Assembly: GCF_037975245.1 (NCBI RefSeq)
Contig: NC_092568.1
Location: 29,888,001 to 29,952,000, forward strand
DNA: 64,000 bases
From: Apostichopus japonicus
Taxonomy: Eukaryota > Echinodermata > Holothuroidea > Aspidochirotida > Stichopodidae
Reading direction: 5' to 3'
Shown here: one piece after another, positions 1-12,500 of the stretch
Layout of the letters: each line of letters begins with the position of its first letter
Position numbering within the stretch: the stretch's first letter is position 1
Notes under the pieces: generated by a model
Told to the model about the DNA's origin: nothing
What the model saw: the letters and a program-made list of their open reading frames with translations, nothing else
Database searches by the model: none
Translations under genes and position numbers: made by a program

Positions 1-318
1 GGATGATTGCAAATTATGAACAATTTTATGGCAAAATGAAGTTATTTTGGATCATCAGCCTTTGATTAAGACATGATAAAACTGTGTTCTAAATTAAAAT
101 CTGCCATGATTTGAGTGTTTCGAGATAAGCTAAATGGTCCCCCCACACTAACTCCATTTGACCTTTTAGCAAAGCTTGAAAAGCAACTGTTGACGTTATA
201 TATTTCTTTGGGAGTTGTTGGACTTACGTGTGGCACTTATTTAAAAACTGGATTTGAGTTTACTCTGTCAGAAACTGGTTTTATAATAGATGGTGTGGTA
301 GAAGAAATGTTATCAGTA

Positions 319-525
319 TAATGAAGGAAAGATATTATCATAATGTAGGAAAGATATGTGCATAATGTAGGAAAGATATTAGCATAATGTAGGAAGATAT
401 TAGCATAATGTAGGAAAGATATTAGCATAATGTAGGAAAGATGTAAGCATAATGTAGGAAAGATGTAAGCATAATGTAGGAAAGATATTGTCATTTATAA
501 TGTAGGAAAGATATAAGCAAAATGT
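319..525. repeat. 22-bp minisatellite
   Basis: About nine tandem copies of a 21-22-bp unit containing ATAATGTAGGAAAGAT, with the middle varying between ATTAGC, ATGTGC and GTAAGC. No role is evident; it lies in an EHBP1 intron or upstream flank. Confidence 0.85.
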
Positions 526-995
526 AACTGGAACTGTCGTATGTCACATTAACCTACCAAAATCACACCGGAAAAGCTTAAATTAGGCAAAAAACATCAA
601 ACAGGCAAAGAGGAGATTAAAAATTGACACAGAACATTAAATGTGTGTGATCACACACAGTTACAAAAAGGTCAGCATCATATTGTTCTCAGGGGAAAAT
701 TTATACAAAATGCTAAAAATGTTCAAATTGCTACACAAAATGAAAGTTGTAGCAGTTTTTTGTACACAGAACCAAGTTCAGAAGAGATTGTAGTCGAGAG
801 AGCCTTGAAAACTGCTATGCCAGTGTAATGCAAATGTTTGAATGATTCAATTATTAAATCATTATTAAACAAAGTTTAAACACTAAATGATTCTACGACT
901 CTTCTTGTTAAGTAAAGCCCTGTAGGATTTCCTCCCGTCAATCGTGGTAGGCTAGAGATCCTATCCAATGTCATTTATTGTGGTATATCATCCGT

Positions 996-2076
996 CAGGC
1001 GCGGCGGAACGGAAAAATTATTGGGGGGGCTAATGTGTGGAGACTATCTAAGCGGAGCGCCACCATCGGTTGGCGCGGAGCGTACAAGAAAATTTTGGGT
1101 TTTTTCAAACCCCCAGATGGCCGGAAACGGCACTTCCCGAGTGTTTTATGCTGCGAATACCTGGCCCTAAAATATGGGTCTCAAGTCTGCAATTTCTCAG
1201 ATTGCACGTAAGGTCTGTAAAAACATTGTAATTTGTATATTCGATGGTGTTTTAAGAGAGTAGCTATTACTCGTAGTGTACTCGCAAAGACGTTTTTGAG
1301 TGTAGTAAGAGCAGTGGCGGGGCTAGGGGTATTGGTCGGGGGGGCAAGAATGGTCTGTAGGGGCGCTTTCGACACTATCTAAGCGGAGCGCCACCACAGG
1401 TTGGCGCGGAGCGTACAGAAAATTTTTGAGTAAAGATACTCCCGAGATTGCAGGAAATGACCCTTTCCGGGGCCTTGCTAATTTGCAGATAAACGGAGAA
1501 AAAATAGGTGTCGTCGCCATTTTGTCGGAAAATACACCGACAGAATATGACAAATGTCAATAGGTATATGAGAGCGCAATAAAATAGTCAAAAATCGCGA
1601 ATAAGTAAAAAGTAGTGAAAAGCTGAAAAGGGCGCCAGCAGTCCATTTGAGTCCGTAAGGGGGGGGGATCCGCCCCTGACTGTATATATGGACGCTCGAT
1701 CCGCCACTAAGTAAGGGGATGTTGGAGAACTGGCTGAAATGAGGCAAGTCATTGGCCTAAGACGAAGTTGTGTTACGCTTACCGGTACTCACACTCACTG
1801 CTTCCACTTTTCACGGGGCGTGAAGACGCGGTTGGGATGACAATGTGGTCTATAGCCAAGGGACGGGCCGAGGGTCCCCCAGCAATTACTAAAATTATTA
1901 CACCTATAGAGTATACGTGTGCATCGGACAGATCGACAAGTATGCATTGAAAAATGGGCAGATGTACGTTTCGGAGCCTTGGTAAATATTGGGGGGGCTA
2001 ATCAAGCTTTTGCCCCCTCAACTTTTTTATTGGGGGGGCTGAGCCCCCCCAAGCCCCCCCGGTTCCGCCGCCACTG
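996..2076. mobile_element. Non-autonomous hAT-type DNA transposon (outer MITE)
   Basis: The 1081-bp element is flanked by a perfect 8-bp target duplication, TCATCCGT, at 988-995 and 2077-2084. Its termini are inverted: the left end reads CAGGCGCGGCGGAACGG and the right end, on the other strand, CAGTGGCGGCGGAACCGG. The 8-bp duplication and CAGNGGCGG-type ends are hallmarks of the hAT superfamily. Subterminal G-rich blocks (TTATTGGGGGGGCT) occur near both ends. No transposase open frame is present, so movement would need a transposase in trans. A second, related element is inserted inside it. Confidence 0.8.
1312..1709. mobile_element. Second hAT-type MITE nested in the first
   Basis: The 398-bp element begins CAGTGGCGGGG and ends GATCCGCCACTA. 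It is flanked by the near-perfect 8-bp duplication AGTAAGAG (1304-1311) and AGTAAGGG (1710-1717). It shares with the outer element a subterminal block containing AAGCGGAGCGCCACC and GGTTGGCGCGGAGCG (inner copy about 1374-1425, outer copy about 1045-1095), so the two belong to related families. The nesting gives the order of insertion: outer first, inner later. Confidence 0.68.
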
Positions 2077-2084
2077 TCATCCGT

Positions 2085-5000
2085 GGTACTATTTCACAAG
2101 GAACCACTACCAGCACTGAAAGCTTAAACATAGACCACTGCTTTAATAGATTATCGTTTTCACGCCGTAACTATGCTTAAGTAGAGCATCCTGAAAATAT
2201 GTTGCAAATTGCTTAAAACTGGTGGCAATTGGTAGTTAAAAAATAGTCTGAAATTGTAGGTTCTCGTAAAATTATATTTTGGAAGCCTATGGGATAGCAG
2301 ACAAATTGATCATACCCTTATACATGATATTAGTTGTGCTAATATAGAAGTTGTCCCAAAAATACCTGTCAATTTATGGAACAAGCAATAAAAACATTAA
2401 AATTTCATTTTTCAAATCAGCTGCATTAGTCTCTGGTTGTTTTCTGATCTGCAGTGTTATTTACAAGGAGATACTTTTCACAGATCAGAGTTTCAAATAT
2501 ATACAATTTGTTTTCCTACTCTTCTTGCGCATCAGTTTTGGGGTTACCCAAACATTTTTGCTATCTGTCATCGTGCCAGGCATCCCCCTTTCTTTTTTCC
2601 TTTTTTTTTCTTTCTTATTTTCATCCAGGTGCCTCAGTGTGAAATACAAAAGACATGATCTTAAAAGCTTTATTCCCTCCTCGATGTAATACTATTGTAA
2701 CTCCTAGGTTACGTTTCTTTTTGTTTGCTGATAAACTGTGCTAGGGAACTGAAAAGAAGATTAAAGTTTTATTGAAATTAGTAGGTTGTGCTACTATTGT
2801 ACTGTATGATGAGTCATCCCTTAGGAATGCGTTTGATTGCTACTCTCCCATTGTTCCTACATGTATCCCTGTGATGAGGTACAAGATGGAGCTTTCAACC
2901 CCCCTATGTTCATCCCTCTTCAATATGGTACAGATTATCCTCTCAAGAAGCTGAGAGATTGAAACTAAGCACTAAAAAAAAAAGAAGGAAAAAGAAAAAA
3001 GGCAAGGCCTTCATTCTCTTCTCACTGGCTTATTACTGGAAAGGAATTTACAGTTGGGAACATAACTCTATTAACAGAAATCTTTACAAACTCTATTCAA
3101 CGTGGCTTTGTACCTCTTCCAGAGTAATCTGTTAATATTTCAAATAGTTCCTTCTTCATCTTCTTCTTTTTTGATCTCTTTACCCTAATCATACTTTTTA
3201 CCCAGTTGTTCCCTCTTTAAAAACCTTAGAGGATAACACAATGCCCATGAATAGAATGGACGAAACACTGGGACACTCTAGACAATTTATAGAGATCCGT
3301 CAGAAAATCAGATTTTCAAAGATTGACGCACCTGATTCCCAAAGTTTTTTTCTCTCTTTTGCTTTTTCCTATGTCACCGATCTGATTATATCTCTTTTAA
3401 AAAAAGACAACGAAAAAGAAAAAACCTCTTTTTTTTCTCATACGAGCAATTGTTGTCACTATAAGGAGAAAGAATTTGTCTCTTCTGAAAGGAAAAATAA
3501 AAGGTTAGAAATTGAAAGATGCCTAATATCCCCGGGGCTTTTTGAGAATTGAGAGATCCAGATGCACCTTGGATGATTCTGTCCCCGTTGCGGTTGTAAT
3601 GACCAGGAGCCTCAGTCTGAGCGGATAACGTCCATTTATTTTATTTTTTAATAGCGAGCAATAATTTTTCATGTTTTTGTTTTCTGTCATAATTTAATAA
3701 TGAGGAGATTGTTAGTCGGGATCTTGATAGTCAGATTCCATGAGGACGGTTCAGATTCGGGAATAATTTATCAGTTTTTGTCAGTTTTCCCAAGTTTTTG
3801 GTAGTGATTTGTCATCACAAGTATTTCTGTCCCACAGGGTATGGTTGATCTTCTAAAATAAAGTGACATGCATTTTGTTTTTCTTTTACATTTTTGTGGA
3901 AAAACCACCGTTACCATGTAGCAATTGGCATTCTGTTATCATGTTTTAAAACAAAAATTCTGTCATGCATGCCAAAAATAATCTTTGTTAGATTTGAGAA
4001 TTTTTAAGATTACATCTACTGGTAAGGTGGTCTTGACAGTCCTTATAAATAAAATTAGTTTTCCCCACGGCCCTTTTTGGGACATGAACATTTGAGAGTT
4101 TTGATTTGAATTCCAGCCGAGTCAAAAGTATTGTCCTGTCCTTTCATCGTTATTTTATAAATATTCAAAGATTTTGCTAAATTACAAAATTTGCTACGTT
4201 TTAGAGTTTGCGACAGAGCTGTCCATGGAAGGGTTCTGGGCCAAAGTAATACTTTGTATGCAATCTGGAGGAAACAACACCTATTAAGGGATGAAACAAC
4301 ATCTAAGAATAAACAACACTAAAGGATTTACCTACTCCAGTGAAATGGGATGAGAAAGTTCTAATTATGCGGCATTGTCCTTCTTTTATGTTAAAATATC
4401 AATATAAACTAGAACTATACAAAATCCCAACTTTTACATATTTCATGGTTTTCCCTCTCATGAGAAAATTTTCCCGAGTGCTCCATGGGACCACACTTTA
4501 CCAACATGTGGTTTAAAGTATTAACAAAATTTCCAAATTTGTTACAAAATTTACATTTTTGCAATTTGTTGATATATAATATTTTTTAAAACTGTTAGAA
4601 CATTTCCATGTTTTACAGCATTTAAAATGTGAGATAATATTCAGTTTTCAGTATTTACAATGTTTACATTATGAATAATGTTTACAGTGTTTTAGAGCAT
4701 TTTTTTTCAGTTTTCACAATTATGTCCAGTTTATGATCTTTACAATGTTAAACTTTACATACGGTACTTGTAATGTCTACAGTGTTATATGATATTTTGC
4801 AATATTGACAAAATTAACACAGTATCTACTTAATTACATTTACAATATATATTTTACACCCTTCGTCTACAAAATTGTTAATTACCTGAAATCTATGCTT
4901 TCACCACTTCCTGTGCAATACCTTACCTCTTCGTGTTTGGTATCGGAGTCATTAATTTATAGAATGCGATATTCCAATTTTTTTTATTTTTTTATTTTTT

Positions 5001-6386
5001 TATTATGTATATAGTTTACTACATTGAGTTTGACATAATTTACAAAAGGGAATTTTTTTATTTTTATTTTTCAGTTTGAGTTTATTTCTCTTTTATCTCT
5101 TTATATCCTCATAGAGGTGTAAGAGACTGGTATAAACATAAATTTACACAAAACACAAAAAATCAAACTGATGGCATTGTTTAATATATATTACTTAAGT
5201 AAACACAGAAGGAGAAAGGGAAGGAAAGAAAGCAATTAAAGTAGAAAATCTTTCATTCATGGAAATAATTAGATGTTAACAAAACTTTGTATAAACAAGA
5301 CTTTGTTGACATTTAAATCACTTTGTTTATTCATAAAATGGTGACATTTTACGCAGGTCTCGAAGCATCGTAACAACATCGTAACAATTCATAATTACCA
5401 TTTGTCATTCACATAGAGCTTTCGTCTGGGGCCCTAGAAGAAACTATTCCTTATTCCGTCATTTTTATTGTTCTTCAGTATTTAATCAAAGAGTTCTTAC
5501 AAACCAATCGCAAGCTAAAAATAGTTCTGTAGAATAGTTTAAGATACTGTATATATATCTCAGATGTTTTATAAATTTGTAAAATACTCCGCAATTTTTA
5601 CGTTGATTATGCAGAATCCCATTATCGGTTCGTGGTCATATAATATTATGACTATCGTACGCATTCCTGGACGCATGGGACAATAAAACCATGTGACGTC
5701 CACGTCTGCATTATTTTTTGTTGTGTAATCATAAATTATTCTGGGGCGCAAAGATAGAAACGTCAGGAATGATTTGCAAGCTTGAGTTCTGTAACACATT
5801 CAAGAAGGTGGGCAATGTAAAATCAAGGTTCAGCCTTTTATTTTTGTGAAGCCTATATCAAGAGCTATTTTACTAGTTTAGAAACAAAAATTTCTTCCTT
5901 TATGTGCATATAACAGTCTTTCTGTGCTCTTACAGTTTTGTAACAAAACTTGATGTTGAACTGTGGAGTTGTTTATCAGTTAAGTCACGCTATGGTAGAG
6001 GGTGGGGGAGGGGACAGGGTTTTATTGAAATGAACGCATGACTCATCTGATGAGATTTGGAGGCTGTATCATACCCTTGCTAGTCTTCCACTGTCAGTGT
6101 GAACATTGAACAATATTCATTAAAATATTTAAATGTTTTCTAATGTCAAGTTATTCAATTTCTACAAATATTGTAAGCCTTTATGTGGATTTTTGGGTGT
6201 TTATTTATCAGTGGAAAACAACTTTCGAATTTAGTCACAAACGTTTCAAAATATTGCAGCATTGTCATGTTGTAACTGGCTGACGGTTGCAAGGTGTGCG
6301 GTATCGCGTAACGGGGGGTTCTCAAAGTATTCGAAGAAGTCAAAATGAAGACATATCTCTCTCTTCTCCTTTCCGTTGAACTCCAG
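2085..6386 (+). other. Intron upstream of the first visible EHBP1 exon
   Basis: Apart from the TTTACA-rich stretch I see no gene here. Open frames such as 2351-2689 and 3241-3552 are T- or A-biased translations of pyrimidine- and purine-rich DNA, without splice context matching EHBP1. A very good acceptor-like tract precedes 2629 (TTTTTCTTTCTTATTTTCATCCAG), but all frames after it close quickly. Confidence 0.6.
4500..4860. repeat. Degenerate TTTACA-rich repeat stretch
   Basis: The hexamer TTTACA and close variants (ATTTACAATG, GTTTACAGTGTT, TCTACAGTGTT) recur irregularly every 15-40 bases. It looks like an old, decayed tandem repeat. No open frame or other structure is seen. Confidence 0.4.
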
Positions 6387-6560
6387 AACAAGATGACGTC
6401 ACATCGGACGATAACACGTTAACTCCAAGCAATTTATCTGGCGAAGTGCAGCAGGCTGGTGACACTAAGCCGACAAAGCCCAGCTTAGCCGTAACCAAAA
6501 CACCATCTTTACAATCCTTCTCCGATCTGGTAAACCCTCCTGATGAAAGATTCAAAGAAG
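6387..6560 (+). CDS. EHBP1: EHBP1 exon a (linker before bMERB)
   Basis: The exon follows a pyrimidine-rich acceptor (TCTCTCTTCTCC... ending CTCCAG) and precedes the donor GTAAGAG. It starts with two bases completing a codon, encodes 57 residues from QDDVTSDDN to DERFKE, and ends with one base that forms Gly with the next exon. The segment is low-complexity and rich in Ser, Thr, Pro and Asp. It holds the short motif LQSFSDLVNP, which resembles the conserved 'SFxDLV' stretch found ahead of the C-terminal domain in this family. The other two frames carry early stops. The linker is probably disordered and lies between the CH domain and the bMERB domain. Confidence 0.85.
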
Positions 6561-9500
6561 GTAAGAGAAAAGGCACAAAGTCATCGAGGTTCAACATTTG
6601 TTTCATTTAGGTACATACATGTGTGCAGAGTTAAAAATCGTACATTTCCCCCGGAAAATAATTTTCTGCTGCGAGATCCTCTATGAAATCCCTTCCACTA
6701 TCATCGACTAAAACTGATGAGAGTAAAAGAAAGAGAGATAGAGAGAGAGTTTAAGAGCAGAGTAGATTAAATAAGAGAAATCTACTTATGGGGTTTATGA
6801 GCTTCTTAACTGAAATAGTAAGATCCTTAACAAGTATTAAATCCCTAAGTACATGGTCATATAGAAATTTAGCCATCAACGTAAGTTGCAGTATTTTGGC
6901 ACACATATAGTTGTAGAGGTATTTAAGGGATTTTAATTTTTTAAATCGTCTTCGTAGGTAAAGTAGGATTGTGGGCTCTAAGCGTTCTGTAAATAATCAG
7001 GTTTTTCTCAGCTGTATGTATTTATAAGGGTGTATGGTGATGGGGCCAAATTCACAGTATATTCAATATCAGTGGAGAGAAGGTCGGACATATATATGTG
7101 TGTGTACCTATGTTGTCATGAGAGCACACAGGAAATTTATCCGCCAAGTTCGTGCTGAGTGACTATTTTGGAAGGTTTTCTTAATTTTGTTTCAACTGGT
7201 ATGTTATTATTTTTTGATTAGTAGTGTATTACACTTAAAGAATTTATGTACAAGTAAAGAACACAGTCTCTTTAGGACGGTAAATTTGCATGTGTTAGAG
7301 GGATATATCATATAACGTTGTCTGACCAAATCTGAACTTTGACCTTTCAGGGGTGAAAATTGCAAAAGAGTATGGATGAAGGTTTAATTATTACTCATAT
7401 ATAAGTTATGAAACTGCTGACTTGTTAAACTAAAGAGGTAGACTAAAGAGGTATAGGGCAACAGGATGTGGGGGTGGAGGGGGGGGTGAGGTGGGTGTGG
7501 AGGGGTAGGAAAGTATTCAAGAGCAGGCAGCTATTAGTTTTGAAAGGGGCCAGGTCAGGCGATTATCCCATACGTGGAGTTCTAAAAAATGTTTTCAAAG
7601 ATTTTAAAGTATAAGAATGAAATCAGTGGTTTGTATGACATCATCAGAAAAATCATTGTTGGTAATGAAATCATTTAAAAGTTTTATTAAGAAGTAGTCC
7701 AAAGGCAAAACCAGTAGAATTTCAGACAATCCCAAATATATCTGCAATTATGGTAACTTCCTCTGATATCATTATGGCGAATAAGTGCATATTTCTTTAT
7801 GAAGCAGCTTGGAGTGTCTTGAGTTTTGGCGGTGCTTAGTTTTTTTTATTTCCTAATTCCAAATGACATGATATTGCTTTTTTTTTTTGGCTTAGCAATT
7901 TGCATTCTACATGTGATTGATACCACATGGTGAAAACTTGTCTTGGCAACAAAATGTCACCACATTGAAGTAGAGAAACTTTCTTTGACATTTTTCGTTC
8001 ACTGAAACCTTCATTTGCTGATACTAAAAAAGGAGGTAGGGTGTCTTAAATTTGATGAAATTAAAGTTTGTTCTGAATACTACTGTACCTGGTATATTTC
8101 CCCTGTTTACCATCTTCATCAGGGAAAGCCGATGGCCTGGGTGCTCCTTCGGATTTGGGGGTTTCCCCCACGCCCAAAGAAGCAGAACAGAAAGAAATTG
8201 AGATTGTGGATGCTCATCCGGAGATAAAGGAAATCCTTAATAATGAGGTTTGTCAACAATTTAATCTTTGTGCCATCACATGGCTTTCCTCTTTGGCAGA
8301 GATTATCTTACTCTTTAAGACCAAAATGTTAGAAACTCTCCTGTGAACCTATTAAACTTCATATAATTTTTTTTCTGATAAATAACTTCTAAATTATATT
8401 ATATGATCCAGGACTTAGTTAGTATATAAGAAACTATTTAAGAAACAGTCACATTTATATTTATTTATTTCCACTGCACATGAACAACTGAGAAATACAT
8501 ATTTTAACACATGTACAACATATATATGGGTGATGCAGCACAGCTGGTCACCCATACTTCATTTTCTCTGGTGGCAGAAGTGTTAGCTGAATTTTATTCA
8601 ATTTTGTTCAAGTCTTTTGTAGCTGATGAAAGCCAGCATCTCTACTGTATAAAAACTCCCGACTTAGCTCTTAAACCAGTCAGGGCTTTTAAGTGCAACC
8701 CTGAAGCGGTTAGACTTTACTACCTTTTGCACCCGTAACAGTAATTTACATATCGCCAGAACCTCTACCCGCTCAGCTATAGCGTCTTTAACATATTCGG
8801 CCTGCCGTGCTAAGATTCATGTCCATAGTCCCGTGTTTCTTACTGGTTGCCTAGGTAACAAAGATTTGTCATTTTGATTTAAAATGTTGTGAAAGTAGTC
8901 AAATTTGTTCACAATCATGTTCATTATTCAGCTATGGAATCCGGAAGCAATTCGCATTTGAGTCAATTTGCATATTCACTATAGTATGGCATTACAGTTC
9001 TAACCATTCCATGTGTAGTTATTCATCTCACTACCCGAGAATATTTTTATATCACTTTCTGTCGCAAAATTTACACAATTTGATCAAATTACTGCATTTC
9101 TATCGCTGAACCCTGGAAATGTTGCATACAAAGTGATTCTAGATACTTGGATGACTACTCACAAATTTTGAGGGCAAATAGGGGGCCATACAAAAAAGTT
9201 TTTCATTTAAGAATGATTTCTTGATGAATAAATAGCCTGTATATAGGTAAATTCGAGAAAAGAGCATATACTCTGGGTATATTGTACAACAGAAGAACTC
9301 ACAATACTTTGAAAAGAAACTGTTAAACAATAATGTGTTAATTTAAACTCTGATTTCTTGATAAATATATATAGTTTGCATACAGGCAAACTTGAGAGAA
9401 GGACAATAAAGACAACTTTCTTTAGCAGATCTTGAAGCAAGGAAAGACAGAGGAGGAAACTCTTTAGTGGCCTATATTTATGGTATACGTCCAAAATTAT

Positions 9501-12500
9501 TTTGCGATTTTATTCACATTTTACTTATCTTTTTTTAATTTCAGGAGGAGACGAGCGACTATATTCTAGGAGAATACGCAGCGCTAGAGAGGGAGGAAGG
9601 CCAAATCGACAACAGGGCGGGATTTGTTGAAAAAGAATTACGAAAAGTCATGGAAAAAGGTAATATATTGTTCATTTCATTCTTTTCTCCCCACCTCAAA
9701 CGTAAAACATATAGTATGAAAAGTGGCCCATATTATTTTGGATGACAGGGCTGTGATGTATATCAGACAGTTACAAATGGTAACATATTTACGCAGTGCC
9801 TTCTCTCCATACCCCATGATCTTCCCCTCCCGCCCTCCCCCCTTCCCTCTCCCAAACACCTTTCATTCTTGTCCTGCTCAACTTGTTGGAGAATCCAAAT
9901 TAAAGTTATTGTTAAATAGGGGTTAAAATAAAGATAACATGGCAATTGGATACACTGTATAATTCATATAAATCTCCCTACATATGTTCGTTTTATTCTT
10001 TCTCAACAAGTAATATTACTAATTTCTTTTCATCAGCATCTTCATTTATTTTTATGTGTGTGTTCGGAAATGGATTCCCAGTTGGAATTGTTGAGACACT
10101 CAATTGTTACATGTTTACACTCTTTCAAAAAACGTTGTAAACACACAACCAAAATTGTATTGTAGTTTGCTGGTGTGAATTGTGACCAAAACTCTGGGAA
10201 GGGGAAGAGAGATTGGTTGGGGGTGGGGGCTGGGGGGTTGTTGGCAGCCTGTATAAATGCAATAAACTGACATAATTTGTTGAAATACCTTATTGTTAAA
10301 TATGCAGAAATAAGTCTCCTGGTTTGAAGTTTTGTCAATTACTTATTTTAGTTGGAACAGTATGAGACCCTCAGCATCCAAATAATTTGAGATTTACTGA
10401 ATTTGATCCAAAATAATTGAAGACAAGAAATCTTAAAGCCGTTTGTCACATAGGTTTGATTTGATTAGAGCATCTCGTTGTTTTCATATGTGGTAAATAA
10501 AGAACACAAAAACTGAGAGGGAAGTTAAAAACAATATCTTAATGAGCACAGAAATTAAAATTTGGCTGGCATAGGACTCAAACAAGTGTTTTCAGATTAC
10601 CAGACATGCTATAATGATCAGTCCTGCATCCATTGCAAATCCTATTAACCGTTCATTTGCTTAAAAAAAAACAGTCAGAAGTGAGTATCGCAGGAAGTTA
10701 ATTATGCATGGCTTCACCAATAAAATGCTTTTTTCACTGATTGATGTCAGTGATCACAGCTATAGTCTTTTCTTAATATGTTTCCTATTCTCTGTGCACA
10801 GTGAGGGAAATGTAGCTGCAATTGTTTCATTTGACTTTAAATTTTATTTATAATTTTTTTTTTTTTTTTAAATTGAAAGAAATGGTTTTACAACATGTCT
10901 AGTTTTGTAACCACGATGGCATCTCAATTTGATGGAAATATTTAAAGATTGAATAAATAAATAAAATTAATGAATTCATCATTCAATGAATGAATTAATA
11001 TATTTTTGAAAGTGCTGTTGCTTCCAACTGTTTAGTTGAACCGGTTCTGTAGATGAACTCATCTTGAGTGAAAAAGCTACACAATCTTATCGTCTTCCCA
11101 AATGATCTGTTTGTGATAACGGAAAGTGTAAAGAGCAACTTTCTACGAAAGCCCACATTTTGCTTTACTGCCTTCCACTGTGTTAAAGTGCATTTTACAA
11201 AACCCTCGTTCCAAACATTACTGCCACCTCCCCTTCCTCCCCAATCCCCCCCCCCCCATTCCTTGGGATTATACCAAATGCTCTTCAGTTTGTTGGAGGT
11301 AAAAAAATCAGTGATTCGAAGATGAAAGTTTAGCTTAGATATTATTTTTCCAATCTTTCCTTCAAATTTGGAAAACAAACCTTGTCAGTTGGTCAGCTTT
11401 CTTTGACTTCTTCTTTGACTGAGCGAGACTCAGGACCCCAATAAACCTTAATTTGGTACTAAATAAATTATAAACTTTTGTTTGCTTCAGTGGATACTTT
11501 TGTCCAAACCACGTTTTTGACACAGCCTCACCATTCTTAACCATAGCTACAGTTACCTCTGAGTAACACTGTTTTCTCAGCCTAGGCTACTTACTGTAGT
11601 TCCATGACAAACCTCGGACTGAAAAAAAAGGTTGTTGTTATGATGGCGGGCGGGTGTGGGACAACTACCAGCTGACTGCGCCATTTCAAGGTATAAGGAA
11701 AACTTGATACTTACGTTGTAAGCAACAGTGTACTAAATTAGTTGATTGAAAAACAAATGACTGAATCTATTAATAAATGTGACATTTAATTAATTAATCT
11801 CTGCTTCTGCCAGAATTTGGAAACCCTTGCAAACCAGGCTTCTGGGAAATTCATCGTACTGGCAGGAATTTACTTTGCCAACAAATGTTAATATAAATAT
11901 AAATAAGAGAAACCAGCCGAGAGGTGTGAAAAAAGGAAAAATTAAATAGCATCACGGGCGTTTTTGACATTTCCTTTTCATTGTAAATTACCCTCTTGTC
12001 TCAGGAGTGCTCGGCTATCCCCTTCTTCATGAAAAATTGAGGGAAATTGTCCATATTATTAAACATGTTTGCAGGAACTTCTGCAAGGTTCTTTAGTCCT
12101 GGACATTACAATGGGCAATTTTTTTCATGTAAATGCAGAGTCAGATGTTTGTATTAGATTGTCATGTTCATCTGATTCACCCCACCAGATATGTTGGAAA
12201 ACCACGGCAAAAGAAACGTTTTCGTTATTTTGCTAAGCAACCACGCACACTTAAATCCTATGCAGATAACACGTGTCTAGCCCTGCAGTAGCTTAATTTG
12301 CATAAGGAAGTAATGCAGAGTGTTTTGATTTTTAATTTGTCATTAAGTACCTCTTAAGGCTTATTGGCAGATGTGTGAGAGTATTCTTGATTAAAAACAA
12401 GTGCTCCCCCCGTAGCAGTCGCATTTTTCACTTCCATCAAATTTAGCGCCAAGTTGAACTTGATTTACAATGCCATGTTCAAATTGAATGAACTCACGTG

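Noticed and set aside
643-828. 61-codon frame ending EEIVVERALKTAMPV
   Set aside because: Looks mildly coding, but there is no family match, the length is trivial and it has no splice link to EHBP1.
2600-2690. Excellent acceptor-like tract followed by GTGCCTCAGTG
   Set aside because: All frames close soon after it and none matches EHBP1; pyrimidine-rich tracts are common in these introns.
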